A DNA stretch of 64,000 nucleotides from Streptomyces flavofungini (GCF_030388665.1 NZ_CP128846.1:8652001-8716000), one strand, 5' to 3'. Positions 1 through 8,953 are shown, counted from the stretch's first letter. Notes: a model not told the origin generated them from the letters alone. Program-made: numbers and translations.

Positions 1-642
1 CGGCGCGAACGTCGGCATCACCGTGACGTTGCGGAACTCCGCGAAGGGCTTGCGCAGTTCGAAGACGATCGTGTGGGCGTCGGGCGTCTTGACGGAGTCC
101 AGGTGCTTGCCGTCGGCCGGGCCCCGGTAGCCCTTGGCCCCGGCGAGGTAGCGGGCCGCGTAGTCGGCGCCGCCGGGCAGGTCGGGGGAGAAGGACCGCT
201 CGACGTTGTACTTGATGTCCTGGGCGGTGACGGGCGTGCCGTCCTCGTACTTGACGCCCTTCTTGAGGCGGAAGGTCCAGGTCCTCGCCCCGTTGGAGGG
301 GGTGCCGAGGTCGGCCGCGAGGTCGGGGACCAGCTCGCCGCCCGCGGTGCCGGGGGCGGCCTTGTACGTGACGAGGGTGCGGTAGAGCAGCCGGGTGCCG
401 AAGTCCATGTCGCTCATGACCCAGTTGCGGGCCGGGTCGAGGTGGGTGAAGTCCTGGTTGGACAGGACGGTCAGGGTGCCGCCGCGCTGCGGAGCGCCCC
501 CGACCACGGCCCCGGCGTTGACGGTCGCGGGGTTCTTGCCGCCCCGCCCCTTGCCCGCCTTCGAGCCCGAACAGCCCGCCGTACCAAGGGTGACGGCCGT
601 CGCCAGGACGGCGGCGACGGCGGTGAGGGTGCGCTTGTTCAT
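1..642 (-). CDS. Family 5 extracellular solute-binding lipoprotein (oligopeptide ABC transporter), 3' part outside window
   Basis: The reverse strand from the ATG at 642 reads open to the window edge, giving 214 residues. A Lys/Arg start, a hydrophobic stretch and a lipobox with Cys around residue 24 (GTAGCS) mark a lipoprotein signal. The mature part has the family-5 (DppA/OppA) pattern: a GGTLTVL strand, 'LDPAR', 'LVPDLAADLG', 'TWTFRLKKGVKYEDGTPVTAQDIKYNVERS'-type block. It should bind peptides at the cell surface for an ABC importer whose other genes lie to the left. It diverges from a Xaa-Pro aminopeptidase next to hydroxyproline catabolic genes, which suggests Pro/Hyp-containing peptides as ligand; that is inference. 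Confidence 0.9.
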   Translation of the reverse strand, partial: MNKRTLTAVAAVLATAVTLGTAGCSGSKAGKGRGGKNPATVNAGAVVGGAPQRGGTLTVLSNQDFTHLDPARNWVMSDMDFGTRLLYRTLVTYKAAPGTAGGELVPDLAADLGTPSNGARTWTFRLKKGVKYEDGTPVTAQDIKYNVERSFSPDLPGGADYAARYLAGAKGYRGPADGKHLDSVKTPDAHTIVFELRKPFAEFRNVTVMPTFAP

Positions 643-687
643 CAGTGGTCACTCCGAGAACAGTCGGCCAGCCCCGAGGTGGCTGGA

Positions 688-703
688 ATGTGACCGGTAA
701 CAT
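688..703. promoter_or_regulatory. 16-bp palindrome in divergent promoter region
   Basis: ATGTGACCGGTAACAT is a 14/16 palindrome midway between the divergent solute-binding protein and aminopeptidase genes. Its left part AATGTGA recurs 20 bp downstream at 707-713, inside the site repeated at 2231. It looks like an operator for a GntR-type regulator; the cognate regulator is not identifiable here. Confidence 0.5.
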
Positions 704-707
704 AGTA

Positions 708-723
708 ATGTGAAATTGTACTG
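708..723 (+). promoter_or_regulatory. Putative operator, copy 1 (ATGTGAAATTGTACTG)
   Basis: This site matches 14 of 16 bases of a second site at 2231-2246, in front of the D-hydroxyproline dehydrogenase gene. It sits in the AT-rich promoter zone between the divergent transporter and aminopeptidase genes. Two near-identical sites in front of functionally linked transcription units suggest one shared regulator. Confidence 0.55.
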
Positions 724-771
724 GCAAGGCATCGACCCGTCCGTTACGCACCTGTGTCCGAAGGGACCCCA

Positions 772-2133
772 GTGAACGAGCCCGCGTCGACCGGCATCCG
801 CACGGTCAGCCACGACCTCCCCGAATCCCCCGAGTTCGCGTCCTTCATGGCCCGCGACTGGGCGCCGACCCCGCTCCCCGACGGCATCCGGCTGCCCGCC
901 GCCGACCTCACCCCGGCCCGCCGCGCCCGCCTCTCGGCCCGCTTCCCCGGCGAGCGGCTGCTCGTGCCCGCCGGGGAGCTGAGGGTCCGCTCCAACGACT
1001 GCGACCACCGCTTCCGCCCGCACAGCGCCTACGCCTGGCTGACCGGACTCACCGGCGAGGACCAGGCCGGCCACGTGCTGGTCCTCGAACCCGACGGGAC
1101 GCGCGGCCACGAGGCGGTGCTGCACCTGCGCCCCCGGTCCCCGCGCACCGACAACGGCTTCTACCGGGACCGCCGCTACGGCGAGTTCTGGGTGGGCCGA
1201 CGCGCCGACCTCGCCGAGGCCGAGCGGATGACCGGCATCCGCTGCGTGCCCCTCGCCGAGCTGCCGCCGGGCAGGAACGCGGCCGACGACAGCGAACTCG
1301 CCACCGTGCTGAGCGAGTTGCGCCTGGTCAAGGATCCCTGGGAAGTGGGCCAGCTCCAACTCGCCGTCGACCACACCACGACCGGCTTCGAGGACGTCGT
1401 GCGCGCCCTGCCGCGCGCCCTCGCCCAGCCGCGCGGCGAGCGCTGGATCGAGGGGGTCTTCGGCCTGCGCGCCCGCGCCGAGGGCAACGGCACCGGCTAC
1501 GAGACCATCGCCGCCTCCGGCGCCCACGCCTGCGTCCTGCACTGGATACGCAACGACGGCCCCCTGGACCCGCGGGAACTGCTGCTGCTCGACGCGGGCG
1601 TGGAGACCGACTCCCTCTACACCGCCGACATCACGCGCACCCTGCCGCTCTCCGGGCGCTTCTCCCCGGTCCAGCGGCAGGTCTACGAACTCGTCCTCGC
1701 CGCACAGGACGCGGGCATCGCCGCGCTGCGGCCCGGCGCCGCCTTCCGCGACTTCCACCGGGCCGCCATGCGCGTCATCGCCGAAGGGCTCGCGGAGTGG
1801 GGGGTGCTCAAGAACGCCGAGGGCGAGTTCCACCGGCGCTACACCCTGTGCAGCAGCGGGCACATGCTCGGCATCGACCTGCACGACTGCGCCCAGGCCA
1901 GGGCCGAGGCGTATCTCGACGGGGTCCTGGAGGAGGGGCAGGTGCTCACCGTCGAGCCCGGCCTCTACCTCCAGCCGGACGACGAGACCCTGCCGCGCGA
2001 GCTGCGCGGCATCGGCGTGCGCATCGAGGACGACCTCGTCGTCACGGCGGACGGGGCCCGCCTGATGTCCGGCGCGCTGCCGAGGACGCCGGACGGGGTG
2101 GAGGAGTGGATGGGGGCCCTGATGGAGGGGTGA
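772..2133 (+). CDS. M24B Xaa-Pro aminopeptidase (aminopeptidase P family)
   Basis: Cleaves the N-terminal residue from peptides with proline (or hydroxyproline) at position 2. The C-terminal pita-bread domain shows the dimetal ligands: Asp in LLLDAGVE, Asp in TADITRTLP, His in SSGHMLGIDLHD, Glu in VEPGLYL and Glu in RIEDDLV. An aminopeptidase-P N domain precedes it. I chose the GTG at 772 because GAAGGGAC stands just upstream; an in-frame GTG at 754 would add six residues. It diverges from the peptide-binding lipoprotein and precedes the hydroxyproline pathway, so it probably frees Hyp/Pro from imported peptides. Confidence 0.93.
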   Translation: MNEPASTGIRTVSHDLPESPEFASFMARDWAPTPLPDGIRLPAADLTPARRARLSARFPGERLLVPAGELRVRSNDCDHRFRPHSAYAWLTGLTGEDQAGHVLVLEPDGTRGHEAVLHLRPRSPRTDNGFYRDRRYGEFWVGRRADLAEAERMTGIRCVPLAELPPGRNAADDSELATVLSELRLVKDPWEVGQLQLAVDHTTTGFEDVVRALPRALAQPRGERWIEGVFGLRARAEGNGTGYETIAASGAHACVLHWIRNDGPLDPRELLLLDAGVETDSLYTADITRTLPLSGRFSPVQRQVYELVLAAQDAGIAALRPGAAFRDFHRAAMRVIAEGLAEWGVLKNAEGEFHRRYTLCSSGHMLGIDLHDCAQARAEAYLDGVLEEGQVLTVEPGLYLQPDDETLPRELRGIGVRIEDDLVVTADGARLMSGALPRTPDGVEEWMGALMEG

Positions 2134-2213
2134 CCAGGGGGCGGCCGGGGCCGGACGGCTGAACCGGACGAGCGGGCCGGAGGGCTGAACCGAGGACGGC
2201 CCGTGCGAAACCC

Positions 2214-2242
2214 TTGGCATCCTCAGTGCCATGTGAAATATT
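2214..2242 (+). promoter_or_regulatory. Promoter of hydroxyproline operon, apparently leaderless
   Basis: TTGGCA (2214-2219) and AATATT (2237-2242) are separated by 17 bp. A start about 7 bp later coincides with the GTG at 2249, and no Shine-Dalgarno sequence precedes it, so a leaderless mRNA is likely. The putative operator at 2231-2246 covers the -10 element. Confidence 0.5.
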
Positions 2243-2246
2243 ACTG
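2231..2246 (+). promoter_or_regulatory. Putative operator, copy 2 (ATGTGAAATATTACTG)
   Basis: Second copy of the 16-bp site at 708-723, differing only at positions 10 and 11. It overlaps the predicted -10 box and ends two bases before the start codon of the dehydrogenase gene, the placement expected of a repressor site. Confidence 0.55.
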
Positions 2247-2248
2247 AC

Positions 2249-3403
2249 GTGCTCACGAGAAACTCCTCGGACGTCATCGTCGTCGGCGCGGGCGTCGTCG
2301 GCGCGGCCTGCGCCCACTACGCCGCGCAGGCCGGTCTCACCGTCACCGTGGTCGACCGCGGCCCGGTCGCGGGCGGCACCACCGGCTCCGGCGAGGGCAA
2401 CCTCCTCGTCTCCGACAAGGAGCCGGGCCCCGAGCTCGAACTGGCCCTGCTCTCCACCGAGCTGTGGCGGGAGCTGACCGAACTGCTCCCGCCGCAGATC
2501 GAGTACGAGACCAAGGGCGGCCTGGTCGTCGCGTCCGGCGAGGACGGGATGCGCGCCCTGCGCGACTTCGCGGCCGGGCAGGAGAAGGCCGGTGTGCGGG
2601 CGGAGGAGGTCGCGGCCGACCGGCTCCACGACCTGGAGCCGCACCTGGCCCCCGGCCTCGCGGGCGGCTTCCTCTACCCCCAGGACGCCCAGGTCATGCC
2701 CGCCCTGGCCGCCGCCCATCTGCTGAAGGCGGGCGGCGACCGCGTGCGCCTGAGGCTCGGCGAGGAGGTCACGGGACTGCTCACCGGCGGCCACGGCGAG
2801 CTGCGCGGGGTCGCGACGGCGACCGGTGAGCTGTACGCCCCGTACGTGGTGAACGCCGCGGGCACCTGGGGCGGCGAGGTCGCCGCGCTCGCGGGCGTGG
2901 ACCTGCCCGTCCTGCCGCGCCGGGGCTTCGTGCTCGTCACCGAACCGCTGCCGCGCGTGGTGCGGCGCAAGGTGTACGCGGCCGACTACGTCGCCGACGT
3001 CGCCAGCGGCTCAGCCGCCCTGCAGACCTCGGCGGTGGTCGAGGGCACCGCGGCCGGCCCGGTCCTGATCGGCGCGAGCCGGGAGCGCGTCGGCTTCGAC
3101 CGCACCCTGTCCACGGAGGTCCTGCGGCGCCTCGCGGCCCAGGCGACCGCCCTGTTCCCGGTCCTCGCCGGGGTACGGGCGATGCGCACGTACGCCGGGT
3201 TCCGGCCCTACCTCCCCGACCACCTGCCCGCGATCGGACCCGACGCGCGCGTCCCCGGCCTGCTGCACGCCTGCGGGCACGAGGGCGCGGGCATCGGGCT
3301 CGCCCCGGCCACCGGCCTGATCGTGGCACGCTGCCTGACCGGCGGCCGACCGCCTCTGGACACCGGCCCGTTCGACCCCGGCCGCTTCCTGCCCGCGGCC
3401 TGA
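2249..3403 (+). CDS. FAD-dependent D-amino-acid dehydrogenase (D-hydroxyproline dehydrogenase, LhpB-like catalytic subunit)
   Basis: DAO/GlpO-family flavoprotein of 384 residues. The N-terminal FAD site reads VVGAGVVGAACAHYAAQAG; the C-terminal flavin motif is HEGAGIGLAPATG. In bacterial Hyp catabolism the LhpB-type subunit oxidises cis-4-hydroxy-D-proline to 1-pyrroline-4-hydroxy-2-carboxylate. In Pseudomonas aeruginosa the enzyme is a heteromer of LhpB, LhpE and LhpF, and here the two following genes match the other two partners. Substrate assignment rests on that context and on the downstream epimerase and deaminase. No RBS precedes the GTG start. Confidence 0.85.
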   Translation: MLTRNSSDVIVVGAGVVGAACAHYAAQAGLTVTVVDRGPVAGGTTGSGEGNLLVSDKEPGPELELALLSTELWRELTELLPPQIEYETKGGLVVASGEDGMRALRDFAAGQEKAGVRAEEVAADRLHDLEPHLAPGLAGGFLYPQDAQVMPALAAAHLLKAGGDRVRLRLGEEVTGLLTGGHGELRGVATATGELYAPYVVNAAGTWGGEVAALAGVDLPVLPRRGFVLVTEPLPRVVRRKVYAADYVADVASGSAALQTSAVVEGTAAGPVLIGASRERVGFDRTLSTEVLRRLAAQATALFPVLAGVRAMRTYAGFRPYLPDHLPAIGPDARVPGLLHACGHEGAGIGLAPATGLIVARCLTGGRPPLDTGPFDPGRFLPAA

Positions 3404-3456
3404 ACGGCCACCCCCGCGAGCGGCCCGAACGACCGCCCCTACGAGAGGAGGCCCCC

Positions 3457-3777
3457 GTGGCCCGTGCCCGAACCCCCGCCGACCTGGTCGGCGCGCAGGC
3501 GGGACCGCCGTTCGAGATCACCTTCGACGGCCGCCCCGTCCCCGCCCTGCCCGGGCAGTCCGTCGCCGCCGCGCTGTGGGCCGCGGACATCCTCGCCTGG
3601 CGCACCACCCGCGTGGGCGGCCGGCCGCGCGGCGCCTTCTGCGGCATCGGACAGTGCTACGACTGCCTCGCCACCGTCAACGGCTCGCCCAACCGTCGGG
3701 CCTGTCTGGTGCCCGCCCGTCCCGGCGACGCGATCACGACCCAGGAAGGACACGGCCATGAGCCCCTCGGCGTCTGA
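3457..3777 (+). CDS. Small [2Fe-2S] protein, LhpF-like dehydrogenase subunit
   Basis: A 106-residue protein with a ferredoxin-like core: CGIGQCYDC followed by NRRACLVPA gives a C-x4-C-x2-C-x(n)-C cluster motif. Such stand-alone (2Fe-2S)-binding proteins are the gamma subunits of heteromeric D-hydroxyproline and opine dehydrogenases and pass electrons from the flavin subunits. GAGAGGAGG precedes the GTG start. Its 3' end overlaps the next gene by 20 nt, consistent with co-translation of complex partners. Confidence 0.85.
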   Translation: MARARTPADLVGAQAGPPFEITFDGRPVPALPGQSVAAALWAADILAWRTTRVGGRPRGAFCGIGQCYDCLATVNGSPNRRACLVPARPGDAITTQEGHGHEPLGV

Positions 3778-5380
3778 ACCGGCCCCGCGATCCGCCGACT
3801 GCGCCGAGCCGTCCGGGCTGTACGACCTCGCGGTGATCGGCGCGGGTTCCGCCGGTCTCGCCGGGGCCGTGACCGCCGCCGAACTCGGCCTCTCCGTCGC
3901 CCTGTTGGACAGCTCTTCCGGTACCGGCGGCCAGTTCTACCGGCACCCGGTGCCGGCCACCGGCGCCCTGCGCCCCGAAGCCCTGCACCACGACTGGGCC
4001 GCCTACGCCGGGCTCCGCCGACGCCTGGAGGCGAGCGCGGTGACCCACCTCGGCGGACACCACGTGTGGACAGTCGCGCGGGAGGGCGGCGCCGAGGACG
4101 GGCGGCTGGGCGGCACTCGGGGTGGACCGGACGTCTCCCGCGACGGTCGGCAGGACCGTTCCGGGGGCGGCGAGAGGCCCTGGACCGTGCACGCCGTCAC
4201 CGGCGCCGACGGCTGCGCGGAGCGCCCGGTGCGGGTGCGGGCCCGGGCGGTGCTTCTCGCGACCGGCGCGTACGAGCGGCAACTGCCTTTCCCCGGCTGG
4301 ACGCTGCCGGGTGTCGTCGGCGCGGGGGGAGCGCAGGCCATGCTCAAGTCCGGCCTCGTGCTGCCCGGCAAGCGGGTCGTCGTGGCCGGGAGCGGGCCGC
4401 TGCTGCTCGCGGTCGCGTCCTCGCTGGCCGCCGCCGGAGCCCGGGTGCCCGCCGTGGTCGAGGCGTCCGGCTACCTGGGGTACGCCCGGCACCCGCGGGT
4501 GCTCGCGGCCAACCCGCACAAGCTCGCCGAGGCGGTGCTGCACGGCAGTGCCCTGCTGCGGCACCGGGTGCGCCTGCGTACCCGCAGTGCCGTCACCGAA
4601 GTGCACGGCCGCGACCGGGTCGAGGCCGTCACGGTCACCCGGCTCGACCGTGACTGGCGGCCGCTGCCGGGGACGGCACGCCGGATCGCCTGCGACGCGC
4701 TCGCCGTCGGCCACGGGCTCGTACCGCAGATCGAACTGGCCACGACGCTCGGCTGCGCGACCCGTGCCACCCCCGACCGCGCCACGGCCCTCGTCCTGGA
4801 CGAGCAGCAGCGGACCTCGGTGCCCGACCTGTGGGCCGCGGGGGAGACCGGCGGCATCGGGGGCGCGCAGCTCGCCCGTGTGGAGGGCGAGGTGGCGGGC
4901 CTCGCGATCGCATCCCGGCTGGGCGGTCGACCCGCGCGCCCCGCACGCGTCCGGGAACTCCAGCGGCGCCGCGACCGCATGCGCGCCTTCGCCGACGCCA
5001 TGGCCGCCGCGCACGCCCCCGGCTCTGCCTGGTCGCGCTGGCTGACCGACGACACGGACGTGTGCCGCTGCGAGGAGGTGACGGCGGGCAGCATCCGGAC
5101 GGCGGTCGCCGACCTCGGCGCCCGCGACGCGCGCACCGTCAAGCTGTTCACCCGCGCGGGCATGGGCTGGTGCCAGGGGCGGATGTGCGGGGCGGGCGTG
5201 GCCTGCCTGGCGGCGGGCGCCGGGCCGGTGGCGGCGCCCGCGGAGCGGCGCCCGCTCGCCGTGCCGGTACCGCTGGGCGCGCTGGCCTCGCTCGACGAGC
5301 CCTCCGGCGAGCCCTCCGGCGGACCCGGCGGCGGGTCGTCCGCTCGACCCGCCGAGGGGCCGCCGATGACTCACGGGTGA
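3758..5380 (+). CDS. NAD(P)/FAD-dependent oxidoreductase with C-terminal BFD-type [2Fe-2S] domain (LhpE-like)
   Basis: A 540-residue pyridine-nucleotide-disulfide-like flavoprotein. The first dinucleotide motif is VIGAGSAGLAG near residue 27 and a second is VVVAGSGPLLLAVA. The C terminus has VCRCEE and, about 35 residues on, WCQGRMCG, a BFD-like iron-sulfur module. Together with the preceding two genes this makes the alpha/beta/gamma set of a heteromeric D-hydroxyproline dehydrogenase. AGGAAGGA precedes the ATG. A glycine/arginine-rich insert encoded at about 4080-4175 looks low-complexity and may be a surface loop. Confidence 0.85.
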   Translation: MSPSASEPAPRSADCAEPSGLYDLAVIGAGSAGLAGAVTAAELGLSVALLDSSSGTGGQFYRHPVPATGALRPEALHHDWAAYAGLRRRLEASAVTHLGGHHVWTVAREGGAEDGRLGGTRGGPDVSRDGRQDRSGGGERPWTVHAVTGADGCAERPVRVRARAVLLATGAYERQLPFPGWTLPGVVGAGGAQAMLKSGLVLPGKRVVVAGSGPLLLAVASSLAAAGARVPAVVEASGYLGYARHPRVLAANPHKLAEAVLHGSALLRHRVRLRTRSAVTEVHGRDRVEAVTVTRLDRDWRPLPGTARRIACDALAVGHGLVPQIELATTLGCATRATPDRATALVLDEQQRTSVPDLWAAGETGGIGGAQLARVEGEVAGLAIASRLGGRPARPARVRELQRRRDRMRAFADAMAAAHAPGSAWSRWLTDDTDVCRCEEVTAGSIRTAVADLGARDARTVKLFTRAGMGWCQGRMCGAGVACLAAGAGPVAAPAERRPLAVPVPLGALASLDEPSGEPSGGPGGGSSARPAEGPPMTHG

Positions 5381-5501
5381 GTCCGTCCGTCGGCGACCCT
5401 GCTGACGGACCCGCCGACGGCACCACCCGCCGGCCGCGCCCCCTTGTGGGCACCGTCCTTCCCTCAATAAAATGTCACACACTATAGAGAGGTCGTCCGA
5501 C

Positions 5502-6410
5502 ATGACCGACACCGCCTGGAACACCACCCGCCCCTGGCGCGGCATCATGGTCGCCACCGCCCTGCCGCTCCGGGACGACCTGACCGTCGACCACGACGCG
5601 TACGCCGAGCACGTCCGGTGGCTCATCGACAACGGCTGCGACGGCGTCGTCCCCAACGGCTCGCTCGGCGAGTACCAGACCCTCACCGACGAGGAGCGCG
5701 CCCGCGTGGTGCACACCGCCGTCGAGGCGGCGGGCGACGCCGCCCGCGTCATGCCCGGCGTCGCCGCGTACGGCAGCGCGGCGGCCCGGCGCTGGGCCGA
5801 GCAGGCCGCCGAGGCCGGCTGCGGCTCGGTCCTGCTGCTTCCCCCCAACGCCTACCGCGCCGACCACGACGCCGTGCGCGCCCACTACGCCGAGGTCGCC
5901 AGGGCCGGGGTGCCCGTCGTGGCGTACAACAACCCGATCGACACCAAGGTCGACCTCACCCCGGCACTGCTCGCCGAACTGCACCGGGACGGGGCGATCG
6001 TCGCCGTCAAGGAGTTCACCGGCGATGTGCGCCGGGCCTACGAGATCGCCGAACTCGCCCCGGAGCTCGACCTGTTGATCGGCGCGGACGACGTGCTGCT
6101 CGAACTGGCCGTCGCCGGGGCGGTCGGCTGGATCGCGGGCTATCCCAACGCCCTGCCCGCCTCCTGCGCCGAGCTCTTCCACGCCGCCGTCGCCGGTGAC
6201 CTGGCCACGGCCCTGCCGCTCTACCGCTCCCTGCACTCCCTGCTGCGTTGGGACTCCAAGACCGAGTTCGTGCAGGCCATCAAGTTGTCTATGGACATCG
6301 TCGGCCGACCCGGCGGCCCGGTCAGGCCGCCGCGCTCCCCGCTCGCCGGGGAGGCCGCGAACCGCGTGCGGGAGGCCACCGAGAAGGCCGTCGCGCACGG
6401 CCACCGCTGA
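5502..6410 (+). CDS. DapA-family aldolase/deaminase, probable 1-pyrroline-4-hydroxy-2-carboxylate deaminase (LhpC-like)
   Basis: A 302-residue dihydrodipicolinate synthase-like TIM barrel. It has the Schiff-base lysine in VAVKEFTGD, the upstream NGSLGEYQTL loop in place of DapA GTTGE, and the catalytic Tyr region VVAYNNP. In hydroxyproline degradation the LhpC member removes water and ammonia to give 2-oxoglutarate semialdehyde. The neighbours fit this step exactly. GAGAGG at 5487-5492 favours the ATG at 5502 over one at 5472. The AT-rich stretch 5465-5486 probably holds its own promoter and has a weak resemblance (ATGTCACACACT) to the 16-bp sites upstream. Confidence 0.87.
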   Translation: MTDTAWNTTRPWRGIMVATALPLRDDLTVDHDAYAEHVRWLIDNGCDGVVPNGSLGEYQTLTDEERARVVHTAVEAAGDAARVMPGVAAYGSAAARRWAEQAAEAGCGSVLLLPPNAYRADHDAVRAHYAEVARAGVPVVAYNNPIDTKVDLTPALLAELHRDGAIVAVKEFTGDVRRAYEIAELAPELDLLIGADDVLLELAVAGAVGWIAGYPNALPASCAELFHAAVAGDLATALPLYRSLHSLLRWDSKTEFVQAIKLSMDIVGRPGGPVRPPRSPLAGEAANRVREATEKAVAHGHR

Positions 6411-6484
6411 CCGATGCCTCGGCGCCGACCACGGCCACACGGCTCCGGGCCGACCGCAACCGTCCGTCTCCGAAAGGACCTTCC

Positions 6485-7489
6485 GTGCGTACGCGTCACG
6501 TCTTCCACGCCGTCGACTCGCACACCGAGGGCATGCCCACGCGCGTGATCACCGGCGGCGTCGGGGTCATCCCCGGCACCACCATGGCCGAGCGCAGGCT
6601 GCACTTCATCGAGCACATGGACCACCTCCGCACGCTCCTGATGTACGAGCCGCGCGGCCACGCCGCGATGAGCGGAGCGATCCTCCAGCCGCCCACGCGC
6701 CCCGACGCCGACCACGGGGTGCTGTTCATCGAGGTCTCCGGCCTCCTGCCGATGTGCGGCCACGGCACCCTCGGCGTCGCGACCGTCCTGGTCGAGACCG
6801 GCCTGGTCCCCGTCACCGAACCCGTCACCACGGTGCGCCTCGACACCCCGGCCGGGCTCGTGCCGGTCGACGTGCGCGTGGAGGACGGCGTCGCCAGGTC
6901 CGCCACGTTCACCAACGTGCCCGCGTTCTGCGTCGGGCTGGAGCGCAAGGCGGAGGTGCCCGGCTTCGGCACGGTCACCTACGACCTCGCCTTCGGCGGC
7001 AACTTCTACGCCTTCGTCGAACTCGACGCGCTGGGCCTGCCCTTCGACCGCGCCCGCAAGAACGACCTGCTCGCTGCCGGGCTCGGCCTCATGGACGCCA
7101 TCAACGCCGCACCGGACCGCCCCGTCCATCCGGAGCGGCCCGACATCGCCGGGGTCAAGCACGTCTACCTCGCCGCGCCCGGCTCCGACGCCCACCACTC
7201 GCGGCACGCCATGGCCATCCACCCGGGCTGGTTCGACCGCTCACCGTGCGGCACCGGCACCTGTGCCCGCATGGCCCAGCTGCACGCCCGCGGCGAGCTG
7301 CCCCTCGACCGTGACTTCGTCAACGAATCCTTCATCGGTACGAAGTTCACGGGCCGGCTCGTCGCCGAGGCCGAGGTCGGCGGGGTGCCCGCCGTCGTAC
7401 CGACCATCACCGGGCGCGCCTGGGTCACCGGCACCGCCCAGTACTTCCTCGACCCGGACGACCCCTTCCCCGGAGGATTCCTTCTGTGA
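6485..7489 (+). CDS. 4-hydroxyproline 2-epimerase (proline racemase family)
   Basis: Converts trans-4-hydroxy-L-proline to cis-4-hydroxy-D-proline, the first step of the pathway, by two-base chemistry. Both catalytic cysteines are present: LLPMCGHGTLG and RSPCGTGTCARMA. RGHAAMSG is also typical of the family. At 334 residues it has the usual length. GAAAGGAC lies before the GTG. The next gene starts inside its stop codon (GTGA), showing tight coupling. Confidence 0.93.
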   Translation: MRTRHVFHAVDSHTEGMPTRVITGGVGVIPGTTMAERRLHFIEHMDHLRTLLMYEPRGHAAMSGAILQPPTRPDADHGVLFIEVSGLLPMCGHGTLGVATVLVETGLVPVTEPVTTVRLDTPAGLVPVDVRVEDGVARSATFTNVPAFCVGLERKAEVPGFGTVTYDLAFGGNFYAFVELDALGLPFDRARKNDLLAAGLGLMDAINAAPDRPVHPERPDIAGVKHVYLAAPGSDAHHSRHAMAIHPGWFDRSPCGTGTCARMAQLHARGELPLDRDFVNESFIGTKFTGRLVAEAEVGGVPAVVPTITGRAWVTGTAQYFLDPDDPFPGGFLL

Positions 7490-8880
7490 CCGCCGCTGTG
7501 TCCCCGCTGTCCACCGCGTTCAGTTCAGTCAACCCGGCCGATCCCGACGACGTGGTCCTGCGCGTCAGCGCCCCGGGCGCCTTCGCCGCCGTGGACACCG
7601 TCGAGCGGGCCCGCGCGGCCCAGGCGGGCTGGCTGCTCGCCGGTGCGGCCGCCCGCTCGGCCGCACTCGGAGCGGTCGCCGCCGCCGTCGAGAGCGCGGC
7701 GGCGGAGCTCGCCGCGCTCGCCGTGCGCGAGGTCGGCAAGCCGCTCGCCGAGGCCCGGGCCGAGATCGCGCGCACCGCCGCGATCTGGCGGTACTACGCG
7801 CAGGCCCCCTACGACCCCGTCGGCGCCGTCCACGAGACCGCCGCCGGAGCGGGGCTGTTGCTGAGCCGCCGTCGGCCGCACGGCGTCGCCGGACTCATCA
7901 CCCCGTGGAACTTCCCCTTCGCCATCCCGAGCTGGAAGTCGGCCCCGGCACTCGCCGTCGGCAACGCGGTCGTCCTCAAGCCCGCCCCGCAGGCCACGGC
8001 CTGCGCCCAGCGCCTCACAGAGATCGTCCAACAGGCCCTGCCCGTCGGGGCGTTCACTCTCCTTCCGGGCGACGCCACCGAGGGCAACGCGCTCGTCTCC
8101 GCCTGCGACGTGGTCTCCTTCACCGGCTCCACCGCCGTCGGCCAGGCGGTCGTGCGCACCGCCACGGCCCGCGGCATCCCCGTCCAGGCCGAGATGGGCG
8201 GCCTGAACGCGGCGATCGTCCTGCCGGACGCCGACATCGAGCGGGCGGCCGCGCACATCGCCGCCGCCATCGCCGGATACGCCGGCCAGAAGTGCACCGC
8301 CACCAGCCGTGTGATCGCCGTCGGCGCGGCCGCCGGCCCGCTGCGCGAGGCACTCGGCGAGGCGTTGCGGACCGTCCCGGTCGGTGATCCGGCCGACCCG
8401 GCCACGGTGTGCGGACCGCTCGTCGACGCGCGCGCCCGCGACCGGGTCGGCGACGCCGTGCGGGGCCTGAGCGTGCTCGCGCGCGGCGCCGTGCCGGAGG
8501 GGCCCGGCTGGTACGCGGCACCGACCCTGGTGGAGGACGTTCCCCCCGGCCATCGGCTCCTGAACGAGGAGGTCTTCGGGCCGGTCGCAGCCCTGCTGCC
8601 CGCCGAGGACCTGGACCACGCGGTCCGGATCAGCAACTCCGTCCCGCACGGTCTGGTCACCTCGCTGCACACCGCCGACCTGGACGCGGCCATCGGCGGA
8701 CTCGACCGCCTCGACACCGGCATGATCCGGGTCAACGCACCGTCCACCGGCGTCGACTTCCACCTGCCGTTCGGCGGCACGAAGGCTTCCAGCCTGGGGG
8801 CGCGTGAGCAGGGCCGGGCGGCCCTGGAGTTCTATGCGACGACCCGGACCTACACCCTGGCGCCCGCGATGACGGCGTGA
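7486..8880 (+). CDS. Aldehyde dehydrogenase, probable 2-oxoglutarate semialdehyde (2,5-dioxopentanoate) dehydrogenase
   Basis: NAD(P)-dependent ALDH of 464 residues. The substrate-site Asn is in TPWNFPFAIP, the general-base Glu in QAEMGGLNAA, the catalytic Cys in AGQKCTATSR, and the coenzyme motif in SFTGSTAVGQA. In this operon it should oxidise the deaminase product to 2-oxoglutarate, completing hydroxyproline breakdown. The semialdehyde specificity is inferred from context. It overlaps the epimerase gene by 4 nt. Confidence 0.9.
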   Translation: MTAAVSPLSTAFSSVNPADPDDVVLRVSAPGAFAAVDTVERARAAQAGWLLAGAAARSAALGAVAAAVESAAAELAALAVREVGKPLAEARAEIARTAAIWRYYAQAPYDPVGAVHETAAGAGLLLSRRRPHGVAGLITPWNFPFAIPSWKSAPALAVGNAVVLKPAPQATACAQRLTEIVQQALPVGAFTLLPGDATEGNALVSACDVVSFTGSTAVGQAVVRTATARGIPVQAEMGGLNAAIVLPDADIERAAAHIAAAIAGYAGQKCTATSRVIAVGAAAGPLREALGEALRTVPVGDPADPATVCGPLVDARARDRVGDAVRGLSVLARGAVPEGPGWYAAPTLVEDVPPGHRLLNEEVFGPVAALLPAEDLDHAVRISNSVPHGLVTSLHTADLDAAIGGLDRLDTGMIRVNAPSTGVDFHLPFGGTKASSLGAREQGRAALEFYATTRTYTLAPAMTA

Positions 8881-8903
8881 CGCCTGGTTCCGTGTGATGC
8901 CTC

Positions 8904-8953
8904 TGCGGGCCGGTGGGGGCTGATCGCGCAGTTCCCCGCGCCCCTGGCGGGGC
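8904..8953. repeat. Dispersed Streptomyces-type GC-rich repeat with hairpins
   Basis: The stretch contains TGATCGCGCAGTTCCCCGCG followed by CCCCTGGCGGGG, a sequence type I recognise as scattered many times through Streptomyces genomes. It can fold into a GGGG/CCCC hairpin and a short GCCCC-TGGC-GGGGC hairpin and may act as terminator for the hydroxyproline operon. Copy number cannot be tested here. Confidence 0.55.
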
